Shown piece after piece: positions 8,188-16,395 of a stretch of DNA of 64,000 nucleotides; the stretch's first letter is position 1, and every line of letters begins with the position of its first letter. Below the pieces are notes generated by a model. The model saw only the letters and a list, made by a program, of their open reading frames with translations, was not told the origin of the DNA and did no database searches. A program made the position numbers and the translations under genes. Origin of the DNA: Anaerolineae bacterium (lineage in GTDB: Bacteria; Chloroflexota; Anaerolineae; UBA3071); NCBI GenBank assembly GCA_029907105.1, contig JARYMM010000003.1, positions 62,001 to 126,000 of the forward strand, read 5' to 3'.

Positions 8188-10431
8188 ATGCATACCTCAA
8201 AATGGTGGACGGCCGGCCTGGTCCTGGTCGTCATCTTGACCCCGCTGATGCTTCTGTTCAGCCCCGCGGCTGAGCAGAGCGTGCAGGGCCTGGCCGTGCT
8301 GGATGACGAGTTGGTTTTGCTGGATGGCAGCGGTCGTATCAAGATAGTGGACACCAATGTCCCCAGCGGTTACGAGCCGGTCAACTGGCAATCGCCCACT
8401 ACGGGTTGGACGAAGGTGACCCTGGGTGATTTCAACGGCGATGGCGATCAGGAGATCCTGGCCACCAAGGGAGGGACGGCCAGGCTCTTCGACCCCGTAG
8501 TGCAACCAGGCTATGCCGAGGTGATCGGGGACTGGGACATCCCCTCGCCCTACGTGTGGTACGACATGGACACGGGGGACATTGACGGCGATGGCCGCGA
8601 CGAGATCGTGCTGCTGCGCACGGATGCCACCGATGGCGTCAAGTCCCGTCTCCTGGCCTACGATGGCGGCACCGCAGGAACAAGCTGGCTCAAGGTCCAG
8701 GAACTGACCTATGGTGCGCTGTGGGATGACGTGGCCCTGGGGGATGTCAACGCCGACGGCAAAGAGGATGTCGGCTTGATCCGCTCCGAGGATAAGCTGT
8801 TGCTCATCTTCAACGCCGCAGCTGGCTGGTCGAAGCTGCATGAGCAGTCCTATGACTTCACCTGGCTCGACCTGGAGATGATCAATGCGGATCAGACCAG
8901 GGGAGTACACGAAGTTGCCCTCTCCCGCAAGGTCCCGCAGGCCTATTTCAACACGGTCCTGGTCTTCTACTGGCAGAGCACCACCTCTACCCTGCAAGAC
9001 CTCTGGGGGGATAAGTTCTACCCCTACTTCAATGACATCGAAGGTGCCGACCTCAACGGCGATGGGGATGACGAGCTCATCATGTACCGGGACACCGCGG
9101 ATGTGGACGTCACCCTGGTTGCCCGCAATCCCGCGGGCGCGACCATGCGCACGTTCGAGCCCACAGGCACCAACAGCCCCCATGGCGGCTGGCTTGACCT
9201 GGAAGCCGGCGACATAGACGGCGACGGCCGAGACGAAGTGATCCTGGTGCGCAGTGACAAGTACCGCATCTACGACCGGCCAGAAGCCAGCGACAGCTTC
9301 AACGACGTGAGCGGCTCCTTCCTGGGCTCCTTTGCCGTGGGCAACGTGGACGGCCAGGGGATTGTGGCAGGGCCAGCTCTGGGCGTGACCCCCACCTCTC
9401 TCTCCTTCTCCTTCACCGGCAGCAACCCTCCTGCCCAGTCGGTGTTCGTGAGCAACGCCGGCATCGGCGGCGAGTTCTCCTGGACGGCCACGGTCACCCA
9501 GGGGGAGGAGTGGCTGCATGTCAGCCCTACCAGCGGCACCACGCCGCGCACCCTTAGCGTGTCCGTAGATGCCACCCTGTTATCCACAGGCACCTACCAG
9601 GGCCGGATTCGGATTGATGCGGCGGCGGGAGTGGCCGGCAGCCCCCGCTATGTGGACGTCACACTGTCCGTGGTCGTCACCCTGCCGCGGCTCGGCGTCG
9701 TCCCCGACACGCTGACCTTCGAGATGGATCAGGGGAAGACCAACCCCCAGCCCAAGCTGGTAGAGGTCAAGAACCTGGGCGGGGGGTCGGCGTTGAACTG
9801 GACGGCGACGGCGGATGTCGGATGGCTGAAGGTCATCCCCACGAGCGGTACCACGCCGACGCCGGTCTACATCGAGGTATACGGCACCGACCTGGTCGCG
9901 GGCACCTACGTGGGGCACGTCGTGTTCGATGCCGGCAGCGTGCTGGGCAGCCCCTTCACCTTAGCGGTGACCCTCATCGTGCGGCCACCGGTGATGCAGG
10001 TCAGCCCCAAGACCTTGCAGTTTATCGCTGCCTGTTCTTCCGCGACGATGTCCAGGTCCGTGACCATCTCGCAGCAGGGCGGAGGCAGCGACATCCAGTG
10101 GATGGCCTTCGCCGTCTTGCCGCCGGCGGGAGGAGCGGAAGCCCTCGAGGCCCTGGCCGCCGACGCCACGCCCGAGGTGACCGCTCAGGGTCTGCTCCTG
10201 GGCGGGGAGCTTTTGGCTCCTGCCGGCTGGGTCACGCTCACACCGGACAACGGCACCACGCCATCGTCCATGACCGTGCGGGCGAACCCCAGCGGGCTCG
10301 GCGCAGGCTGGCACTACGCCACGATCGTCATCGTCGGCTGGCCTGAAAATGTGACCAACCGCGTTCAGGCGGTGGACGTCAGCCTGCTGGTGGCCGATCG
10401 CTGCGTGTACGCGCCACTGGTCAGCAAGTAG
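8188..10431 (+). CDS. Secreted VCBS/FG-GAP repeat protein with BACON-like domains
   Basis: Repeated Ca-binding loops DFNGDGDQEI, DIDGDGRDEI, DVNADGKEDV, DLNGDGDDEL, DIDGDGRDEV; three Ig-like/BACON segments (WLHVSPTSGTTP, WLKVIPTSGTTP, WVTLTPDNGTTP); start trimmed to MHTSKWW after GGGAGGAAACACA. Confidence 0.85.
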   Translation: MHTSKWWTAGLVLVVILTPLMLLFSPAAEQSVQGLAVLDDELVLLDGSGRIKIVDTNVPSGYEPVNWQSPTTGWTKVTLGDFNGDGDQEILATKGGTARLFDPVVQPGYAEVIGDWDIPSPYVWYDMDTGDIDGDGRDEIVLLRTDATDGVKSRLLAYDGGTAGTSWLKVQELTYGALWDDVALGDVNADGKEDVGLIRSEDKLLLIFNAAAGWSKLHEQSYDFTWLDLEMINADQTRGVHEVALSRKVPQAYFNTVLVFYWQSTTSTLQDLWGDKFYPYFNDIEGADLNGDGDDELIMYRDTADVDVTLVARNPAGATMRTFEPTGTNSPHGGWLDLEAGDIDGDGRDEVILVRSDKYRIYDRPEASDSFNDVSGSFLGSFAVGNVDGQGIVAGPALGVTPTSLSFSFTGSNPPAQSVFVSNAGIGGEFSWTATVTQGEEWLHVSPTSGTTPRTLSVSVDATLLSTGTYQGRIRIDAAAGVAGSPRYVDVTLSVVVTLPRLGVVPDTLTFEMDQGKTNPQPKLVEVKNLGGGSALNWTATADVGWLKVIPTSGTTPTPVYIEVYGTDLVAGTYVGHVVFDAGSVLGSPFTLAVTLIVRPPVMQVSPKTLQFIAACSSATMSRSVTISQQGGGSDIQWMAFAVLPPAGGAEALEALAADATPEVTAQGLLLGGELLAPAGWVTLTPDNGTTPSSMTVRANPSGLGAGWHYATIVIVGWPENVTNRVQAVDVSLLVADRCVYAPLVSK

Positions 10432-10474
10432 GGCCTCTTCAGGCGCACCGAGGAGGGTTTGTCTGGTCAAGAAA

Positions 10475-10506
10475 ACGAGCCACCTGGGTTCAGCCAGGTG
10501 GCTCGT
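10475..10506. terminator. Bidirectional intrinsic terminator
   Basis: ACGAGCCACCTGG-GTTCAG-CCAGGTGGCTCGT, perfect 13-bp stem between convergent genes. Confidence 0.85.
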
Positions 10507-10536
10507 TCGTTTCCGGTCGGTGGCCGCCCTGCACGC

Positions 10537-11316
10537 TCAGCGGCCTCGCTGAAGGCGGGCCTGCCATTGCCGGCAGAACGCCGCCAGGCGGGGCAGCACG
10601 TAGGTCACGTTGGCGTGGAAGACAAAGGCAGCGCTGTCGTCCAGAGGCGTGGGTTGCTCGTTGACGATGATCAGCGTTGCGCCACGGCGCAGCGCCAGGC
10701 CGGGCAGATCGGCGGCCGGCAACACCTCCAGCGAACTGCCGGCCACCAGCATGAGGTCGCAGCACAGCGCCTCCTGCTGCGCCTGGCGCAGGATGTCGTG
10801 GGGCGGCAGCTCCCCGAAGAGAACCACATCGGGCTTGAGTATAGCCCCGCACTGAGGGCAGCGGGGCAGAGAGCCGTCGGCAAGGAAGCGGGGCCAGTGG
10901 GCGTCGGCCGGCTGCCGGGCGTGACAGGTCAGGCAGGACAGCGTGCGCAGGTGGCCGTGAACCTCCAGCACGCGGCGAGAACCCGCCCGGTGATGCAGCA
11001 GGTCCACGTTCTGGGTGATCACCGCCCGCAGGTGGCCGGCGGCCTCCAGTTGTGCCAGGGCCAGATGGGCCACGTTCGGCTGGGCCGTGATGAACCTCTG
11101 GGCCAGGGGCCGGATCCAGCGGTAGAAGGCGGCGGGGTCTTCGCGGAACGCCCAGATGGAAGCCACGCGCAGGGGGTCCACAAAACTCCAGAGCCCCGTG
11201 CCCGCGCTGCGGAAGTCGGGGATGCCCGAAGGGGTGCTGATCCCCGCGCCGGTCAGGGCCACCGCATGCCCGGCGGCGAACAACCTGTGCGCAGCCTGCC
11301 GCAGTTGATCTTTCAC
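10537..11316 (-). CDS. NAD-dependent deacetylase, Sir2 family
   Basis: ALTGAGISTPSGIPDFRSAGTGLW; VITQNVDLLHHRAGSRRVLEVHG; two CxxC pairs; VVLFGELPP; AGSSLEVLPA. Confidence 0.93.
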   Translation of the reverse strand: MKDQLRQAAHRLFAAGHAVALTGAGISTPSGIPDFRSAGTGLWSFVDPLRVASIWAFREDPAAFYRWIRPLAQRFITAQPNVAHLALAQLEAAGHLRAVITQNVDLLHHRAGSRRVLEVHGHLRTLSCLTCHARQPADAHWPRFLADGSLPRCPQCGAILKPDVVLFGELPPHDILRQAQQEALCCDLMLVAGSSLEVLPAADLPGLALRRGATLIIVNEQPTPLDDSAAFVFHANVTYVLPRLAAFCRQWQARLQRGR

Positions 11317-11428
11317 GACGTTATCAATCCCCCTCGCCCGTGCGATAGCGCCGCTGCCACTTTATCACAGATCGGTCGCCGTGGCAAATCAGGTCAGTGA
11401 TCATGGCCTGACAGGCCACCACGAAGCA

Positions 11429-11469
11429 CGAAAATGTCACCCTTCGCCACGCTCGGGGTAACATTTTCG
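11429..11469. repeat. Inverted repeat/hairpin upstream of CDP-alcohol phosphatidyltransferase
   Basis: CGAAAATGTCACCC ... GGGTAACATTTTCG, 14-nt arms with one mismatch. Confidence 0.6.
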
Positions 11470-11501
11470 GAGCAGGGTGACTGCCACTTGACCCGACGCT
11501 T

Positions 11502-11530
11502 TTGACACTTCGCCTGTTTGCGTGTAAGAT
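11502..11530 (+). promoter_or_regulatory. Sigma70-type promoter TTGACA-17-TAAGAT
   Basis: TTGACA 11502-11507, TAAGAT 11525-11530; gene starts at 11567. Confidence 0.75.
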
Positions 11531-11566
11531 AGTCTCGGTCTCGCACTCTCATTCCGGGAGCAATCC

Positions 11567-12157
11567 ATGATTACCAAACTTGTGCGCCGCTATACTACCT
11601 GGATCCTCGAACCCATCGCCCGCTTCTTCATCCGTCTGGGCCTGTCGCCGAACGACGTCACCATCCTCGGCCTGTTGCTGATCTCCGGCGTGGCCGCGCT
11701 GCTGGCCCTGGGCTACCTGCGCCTGGCCGGCGTCCTGATGCTCATCGGAGCGGGCGCCGACGGTGTGGATGGCACGATGGCGCGGATGCTGGGCCGCAGC
11801 AGCCGCTTCGGTGCTTTCCTGGACTCCACGCTCGACCGCTATTCGGAGGCCGTAACCCTCTTCGGGCTCTTTGTGTACTTCTTGCGCCAGGGCAATCAGG
11901 AAGCCCTGATCCTGCTCTATGTGGCCATCGTGGGCTCACTGATGGTCAGCTACACGCGGGCACGAGCGGAAGGCGTTGGCCTGGAGTGCCAGGAAGGATT
12001 CCTCACCCGCGTGGAGCGTGTCATCGTGCTGATGATCGCCCTGATCGTGGGGCAGGTGCGCATCGGCCTCTGGCTCCTGGCCATCCTCAGCCAGCTCACC
12101 GCCCTGCAGCGCATTTATGTCGTCTGGAAAGCGTCCAAAGCGCAGGAAGCAGCGTAA
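11567..12157 (+). CDS. CDP-alcohol phosphatidyltransferase family protein
   Basis: DGVDGTMARMLGRSSRFGAFLDSTLDR matches DG(x)2AR(x)8G(x)3D(x)3D. Confidence 0.92.
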   Translation: MITKLVRRYTTWILEPIARFFIRLGLSPNDVTILGLLLISGVAALLALGYLRLAGVLMLIGAGADGVDGTMARMLGRSSRFGAFLDSTLDRYSEAVTLFGLFVYFLRQGNQEALILLYVAIVGSLMVSYTRARAEGVGLECQEGFLTRVERVIVLMIALIVGQVRIGLWLLAILSQLTALQRIYVVWKASKAQEAA

Positions 12158-12194
12158 TTTTTCGCCGTCTTTCACGTCATAGGATTAGGAAGCC

Positions 12195-12749
12195 ATGATC
12201 GAGGCTGACGAAGCGCAGTGGCTGGAGCGAGCGAAGGAACTCGACCCGGCAGCGCTGGAAGCGATCTACGATCGCTATTCGCCCAAGATATACAACTATA
12301 TCTATCGTCGCCTGGGTCATGCCGCGCTGGCAGAGGACCTGACCGCCCAGGTCTTCCTGCGTATGCTGGAAGCGATTCAAGGCGACAGGGCCTGGAGGAC
12401 CTCCTTTTCAGGCTGGCTCTATCGCATTGCCCATAACCTGGTGGTGGATCATTTTCGGCGTCACTCACGCCGCACGCGCATCTCCCTGGAGGATGCCCCA
12501 CCCCTGCTGTCCAGCGACGGCGATCCGGCGGAGATTACCGACCAGAAGATGGCCCACGAACGGGTCTTGTGGGCCCTGCAGAAACTGACCGAGGACCAGG
12601 CGCAGGTCGTTGTTCTGCGCTTCCTGGAAGGGCTGAGCATCTCTGAGGTGTCCAGCGCCATGAACAGATCGGAAGGCGCTGTCAAGGCCCTGCAATATCG
12701 AGCGGTCGTCGCTCTACGACATCTGTTGTCGGCTTCTGAAGAGAAATGA
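12195..12749 (+). CDS. ECF-type RNA polymerase sigma factor
   Basis: Sigma2 (YDRYSPKIYNYIYRRLGHAALAEDLTAQVFLRMLEAI, WLYRIAHNLVVDHFRR) and sigma4 (DQAQVVVLRFLEGLSISEVSSAMNRSEGAVKALQYRAVVAL). Confidence 0.92.
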   Translation: MIEADEAQWLERAKELDPAALEAIYDRYSPKIYNYIYRRLGHAALAEDLTAQVFLRMLEAIQGDRAWRTSFSGWLYRIAHNLVVDHFRRHSRRTRISLEDAPPLLSSDGDPAEITDQKMAHERVLWALQKLTEDQAQVVVLRFLEGLSISEVSSAMNRSEGAVKALQYRAVVALRHLLSASEEK

Positions 12750-14557
12750 ACCGGTGTAAACACCTGAGCAACGTTTTCAATAATTGCCTCGACCGTCTGC
12801 TGGCCGGGAAACCGATCGCCGAGTGCCTGGAAGGTCACGAAGCACAGGGGGCCGAAATCCGGCCCCTGCTGGCCACTGTAGCTGTCGCGCGCCGGGCCGA
12901 GGCCGTGCCGCCGCGCTCGCCCCAGGCGGTCGCCGAGGCCAAAGCTGATTTCCTGGCCGCAGCCGCCGCTCGCCGCCGGGAGATGCAGCGGGCAGCAATC
13001 CGGCAACGGCGGGGGCCGCGCCTTTCCTGGCCATTGCCGCGCCGGGCCCCGGCCTGGGCAACGGTGAGTGTCACCGCCGTGCTGGTGCTGGCCCTGCTGA
13101 CCGGTACCGCCGTGGCTGCTTCCGCCCGTTCGCTGCCCGGCGACTTTCTCTATCCGGTCAAGCGCGTCGTGGAGAGTGCGCAGCTTTCGGTGATCCGGGA
13201 CCCGGCAGCCAGGGAGACGTTGCAGAAGCAATTGGAACAGCGGCGCCTGGAAGAGGTACAGGAAGTGATCAAGCTCGGCCGCGTGGTGGAACGGCTGGAC
13301 TTCAGCGGCGTGATCGAGGCCCTGGAGCCTGGGAGCTGGGTCATCGGCCACAGGGCCGTGCTCGTGGACGAACGAACCGAGGTGGAAGGGGTGCCCGCCC
13401 TGGGCGCCCGGGCCTGGGTGGAGGCCCGGGTAGAGCGCCCCGGCGAGCTGGTGGCCCTGCGTATTCGCATCCTGGCACCGCCACCTACGGCCACGCCCGT
13501 GCCCGCGCCGGCCACGGAACAGCCGCCGAGCGCCATCCCGCCCACGGCAACGTGCACGGCGACGGCAACGCCGCCCACACAAACACCCGCCGCCGTGTCC
13601 AGGCCCACCCGGCGCCCGCCCGTCCACACGCCGGAGCCGTCCGCAACGCCGGAGCCGCCGCCCACCCTGGCGCCCACGCCGACGGCAACAACCGCGCCTA
13701 CGGCCACACCCACGCCCGTGCCACCGACGCCGACACCGCCGCGGCCGGTTGCCGTGCGCATCGTGGGCCTCATCGAAAGCATGGCCGCTGATCGCTGGGT
13801 CGTGGCAGGGAGAACGATCCTGCTGACCGGCGCAACGGTCATTGACGACACGGCGGGACAGGCTCTCGTCGGGGCGCTGGTAGCGATCAGGGCCGAACCC
13901 CAGGCAGATGGCACGCTGGTGGCCTTGCACATCACCGTCCAGGAGCCGGTACGCCCAGAGGTGACGGAGTTCAGCGGCCTCATCGAAAGAATCGCCGCCG
14001 ATTCGTGGACGGTGGGCGGACAACGGGTGGAGATCGGACCGCAGACGAATATCCAGGGCGAAGCCCAGGTGGGGAGGCTGGCCCACGTCAGGGCGCTCAG
14101 CTACCCCGATGGGCGGCTGCTGGCCACCCGCATCGTCGTCGAACAGCCGGAATTGGAAGAGAGGTTCGTGGACGGGCCCATCGAAAGCCTGGGCGCCGAT
14201 ACCTGGACCGTGGCCGGCGTGACGATCGTGCTCGATGCGCAGACGGTTATCGCAGGACAGCCAGAGCTTGGCCGGCGGGCGCAGGTGCAGGGGTATCTGC
14301 AGGCCGATGGCAGCGTGCTGGCCAGGCATATCCGCGTGTTGGAGCCGACGGTTACAGCCACGGCTGAGGAGACACCCACCCAAACGCCCACGGCCGAAGC
14401 GGCTGCGGCGACGGCAACGCCCACCCCCTTGCCCGGCCCGACGCCGACGGCTGAGGCAGCGGGCATCACGCCCACGGCGACGACTGCACCCGGCCAGACG
14501 CCGACCGGCAGTGCCGAGGAGACAGCCACCAGCACGCCGACGGCTCCCTTGCGCTGA
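12746..14557 (+). CDS. DUF5667-like (anti-sigma-type) membrane protein with four DUF5666-like repeats and Thr/Pro-rich linkers
   Basis: Overlaps sigma factor stop (ATGA); TM WATVSVTAVLVLALLTGTAVAAS; SLPGDFLYPVKRVVESAQL; repeats FSGVIEALEPGSWVIG, IVGLIESMAADRWVVAG, FSGLIERIAADSWTVGG, VDGPIESLGADTWTVAG. Confidence 0.82.
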   Translation: MNRCKHLSNVFNNCLDRLLAGKPIAECLEGHEAQGAEIRPLLATVAVARRAEAVPPRSPQAVAEAKADFLAAAAARRREMQRAAIRQRRGPRLSWPLPRRAPAWATVSVTAVLVLALLTGTAVAASARSLPGDFLYPVKRVVESAQLSVIRDPAARETLQKQLEQRRLEEVQEVIKLGRVVERLDFSGVIEALEPGSWVIGHRAVLVDERTEVEGVPALGARAWVEARVERPGELVALRIRILAPPPTATPVPAPATEQPPSAIPPTATCTATATPPTQTPAAVSRPTRRPPVHTPEPSATPEPPPTLAPTPTATTAPTATPTPVPPTPTPPRPVAVRIVGLIESMAADRWVVAGRTILLTGATVIDDTAGQALVGALVAIRAEPQADGTLVALHITVQEPVRPEVTEFSGLIERIAADSWTVGGQRVEIGPQTNIQGEAQVGRLAHVRALSYPDGRLLATRIVVEQPELEERFVDGPIESLGADTWTVAGVTIVLDAQTVIAGQPELGRRAQVQGYLQADGSVLARHIRVLEPTVTATAEETPTQTPTAEAAAATATPTPLPGPTPTAEAAGITPTATTAPGQTPTGSAEETATSTPTAPLR

Positions 14558-14647
14558 CGCAGCGGGTCCTGCCGCGTTCCGACGCGCTTCATCCATCCGG
14601 CCAGCCAACACCGCCTCTCAGCAGAAGGCATCGTTCATGGAGGAATC

Positions 14648-15811
14648 ATGCGCCGACGAAGGCATAGCACATACATTACCCTCTATCTGCTTGTAACGCT
14701 TCTTCTGTTGACTTCCTCTTCCGTTTTAGCCTCTTCCACCCGCGCCCCCGCGGGCAGCACAGTCAGGTTCGAAGGGATGATCGAGGCCATCGGCCTCAAG
14801 AAGTGGGTCATCCAGGGGGTTACCGTTTTCGTCAGCCCCTATGCGGAGATCATCGAGGAAGGCGGCCAGGCCGAGGTGGGTGCCTGGGTCACCGTTTCTG
14901 CCACCTGGCAGGCCGACGGCAATCTGTGGGCCAACTGGATTCGCGTGGAACGGCCCGCCGGCGCTGCCGGAGAGGTTATCGAGTTCACGGGGCTGATCGA
15001 ACGCATCGAAACCCAGCGTTGGGTGATCGGCGGGGTAGAGGTGTGCATTCTGCCCGACACGGTGATCGAGGGACAACCCAAGGTGGGTGTGCCCGCCCGT
15101 GTGCGTGCCCGCTGGCAGGCCGATTGCTGGCAGGCGTTGGCGATTGCCGCCTATCCCGCCATCGGCGGCGAGGGCCAGGTGCAGTTCGAGGGCACCATCG
15201 AGGCGATGGGACCTGCGCTGTGGGTCATCAGCGGCGTGGCGGTGCAGATTAGCGCGGACACAACAGTGGCCGGCGAGCCGCAGGTAGGCCGCCGCGTCGA
15301 GGTGACCGCCTACCTCCAGCCCGATGGTCGGCTGTGGGCCCAGCACATCCTCGTCATCTCCGGAAACGATGACCGCTCGCGCCAATTCGGTGGCCTCATT
15401 AACGCCATCTACACTGGCGAGCAGCCGCAGCGCTGGATGATCAGGGAGTTGGACCCCGCGGTCAGGGCCGGGGAGACGGCCGTGCTGGTGAACGGAAACA
15501 CCCTGATAGACCAGAGCCGGGCGGTGGCCGCGCCGGGGATGTGGGCAGAGGTAACAGCCTACGGCGAGGACGATGGCAGGCTCTGGGCGCAGCGCATCCG
15601 CATCGAACGGCCTGTGGCCGTGGCCATCGAGGGAACGTTGGACACCGCTCCCGTCGGTTCATCTGGCTGGTGGCTGGTGGACGATTATCGCGTGTATGTG
15701 CATGCGCAGACGGTGATCGTGGGGTCCCTTATGACGGGGATGCGCGTGTACGTCACAGGGCTGATGCTGGGCAACGGGAGCATCTGGGCCGAAAACATCT
15801 GGCCGGTGTAA
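14648..15811 (+). CDS. Secreted protein of five DUF5666-like repeats
   Basis: Signal peptide then FEGMIEAIGLKKWVIQGVTV, FTGLIERIETQRWVIGGVEV, FEGTIEAMGPALWVISGVAV, FGGLINAIY...RWMIRE, IEGTLDTAPVGSSGWWLVDD. Confidence 0.82.
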   Translation: MRRRRHSTYITLYLLVTLLLLTSSSVLASSTRAPAGSTVRFEGMIEAIGLKKWVIQGVTVFVSPYAEIIEEGGQAEVGAWVTVSATWQADGNLWANWIRVERPAGAAGEVIEFTGLIERIETQRWVIGGVEVCILPDTVIEGQPKVGVPARVRARWQADCWQALAIAAYPAIGGEGQVQFEGTIEAMGPALWVISGVAVQISADTTVAGEPQVGRRVEVTAYLQPDGRLWAQHILVISGNDDRSRQFGGLINAIYTGEQPQRWMIRELDPAVRAGETAVLVNGNTLIDQSRAVAAPGMWAEVTAYGEDDGRLWAQRIRIERPVAVAIEGTLDTAPVGSSGWWLVDDYRVYVHAQTVIVGSLMTGMRVYVTGLMLGNGSIWAENIWPV

Positions 15812-15848
15812 GCCGAATGAGCCCTGCCATCATAGCTACGCACAGAGA

Positions 15849-15885
15849 TCACGCCGCCCGGGCTGGAGAGGCCTGGGCGGCGTGA
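15849..15885 (+). terminator. Intrinsic terminator
   Basis: TCACGCCGCCC...GGGCGGCGTGA stem after the stop at 15811. Confidence 0.65.
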
Positions 15886-15899
15886 ACGTTTCATGCATC

Positions 15900-15928
15900 T
15901 TGACAAACGAAGCATTCTGGCCTAAAAT
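15900..15928 (+). promoter_or_regulatory. Sigma70-type promoter TTGACA-17-TAAAAT with about 460-nt leader
   Basis: TTGACA 15900-15905, TAAAAT 15923-15928; next CDS starts at 16396. Confidence 0.75.
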
Positions 15929-16000
15929 AGAAGTGCTTCCCCCGCCGACGTCCCCAGGAGCCAGGAGGGCTCCGTCGGCCAACCTCAGTGGATCACAATT

Positions 16001-16033
16001 GCTCGCGGCGGATTGTCAAATCCGCCGCCGAGC
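16001..16033 (+). promoter_or_regulatory. Strong leader hairpin
   Basis: GCTCGCGGCGGATT-gtca-AATCCGCCGCCGAGC with a one-nt bulge, in the leader of the 16396 gene. Confidence 0.6.
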
Positions 16034-16395
16034 TGCCGATCCTTCACCTTGTTCAAGACAAGTCTGGCCATCCAGCAGGAGCAGGCTGTGATGTACTGAA
16101 CCTGCCTGGAGCGGCGAAGGCCATGGCTGGGGCTGCTCTCTTCACCACTCCGAAGCAGGCCGCCCCACTCGAAACGATAAGGAGGTGATGAAACCGCCCT
16201 GAAAGTGGTCTGACGGCGCGCTCCCTGTAGCGCGCGCCCCACGATGCTCATGCGGCCAGGATCGGCGGTCCTGTGGCCCCGGAGCGAGAACATCCCAGCT
16301 TATCCGCTTTCAGGTAGTCCCTTTCAGAAATGGGTTTCCGGAAAGCGATCAACAGGCAAGAGAGGGACTGCCATTCTACGTAAGGAGCCAAGACC

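Noticed and set aside
13490-13745. Thr/Pro/Ala repeats in the DUF5666 gene (also 54450-54665 in the PBP) as mobile repeats
   Set aside because: In-frame TPT/TPE linkers typical of extracellular proteins; codon-level low complexity, distinct from the word-repeat hairpins.
12461-14611. 716-aa minus-strand ORF antisense to the DUF5667/DUF5666 gene
   Set aside because: Low-complexity Arg/Gly-rich translation on the complement of a well-supported gene; high-GC artefact.
16171-16182. Shared 12-mer GAAACGATAAGG at 16171-16182 and 24170-24181
   Set aside because: Chance 12-mer matches are expected in 64 kb and the flanks do not align; not treated as a repeat.
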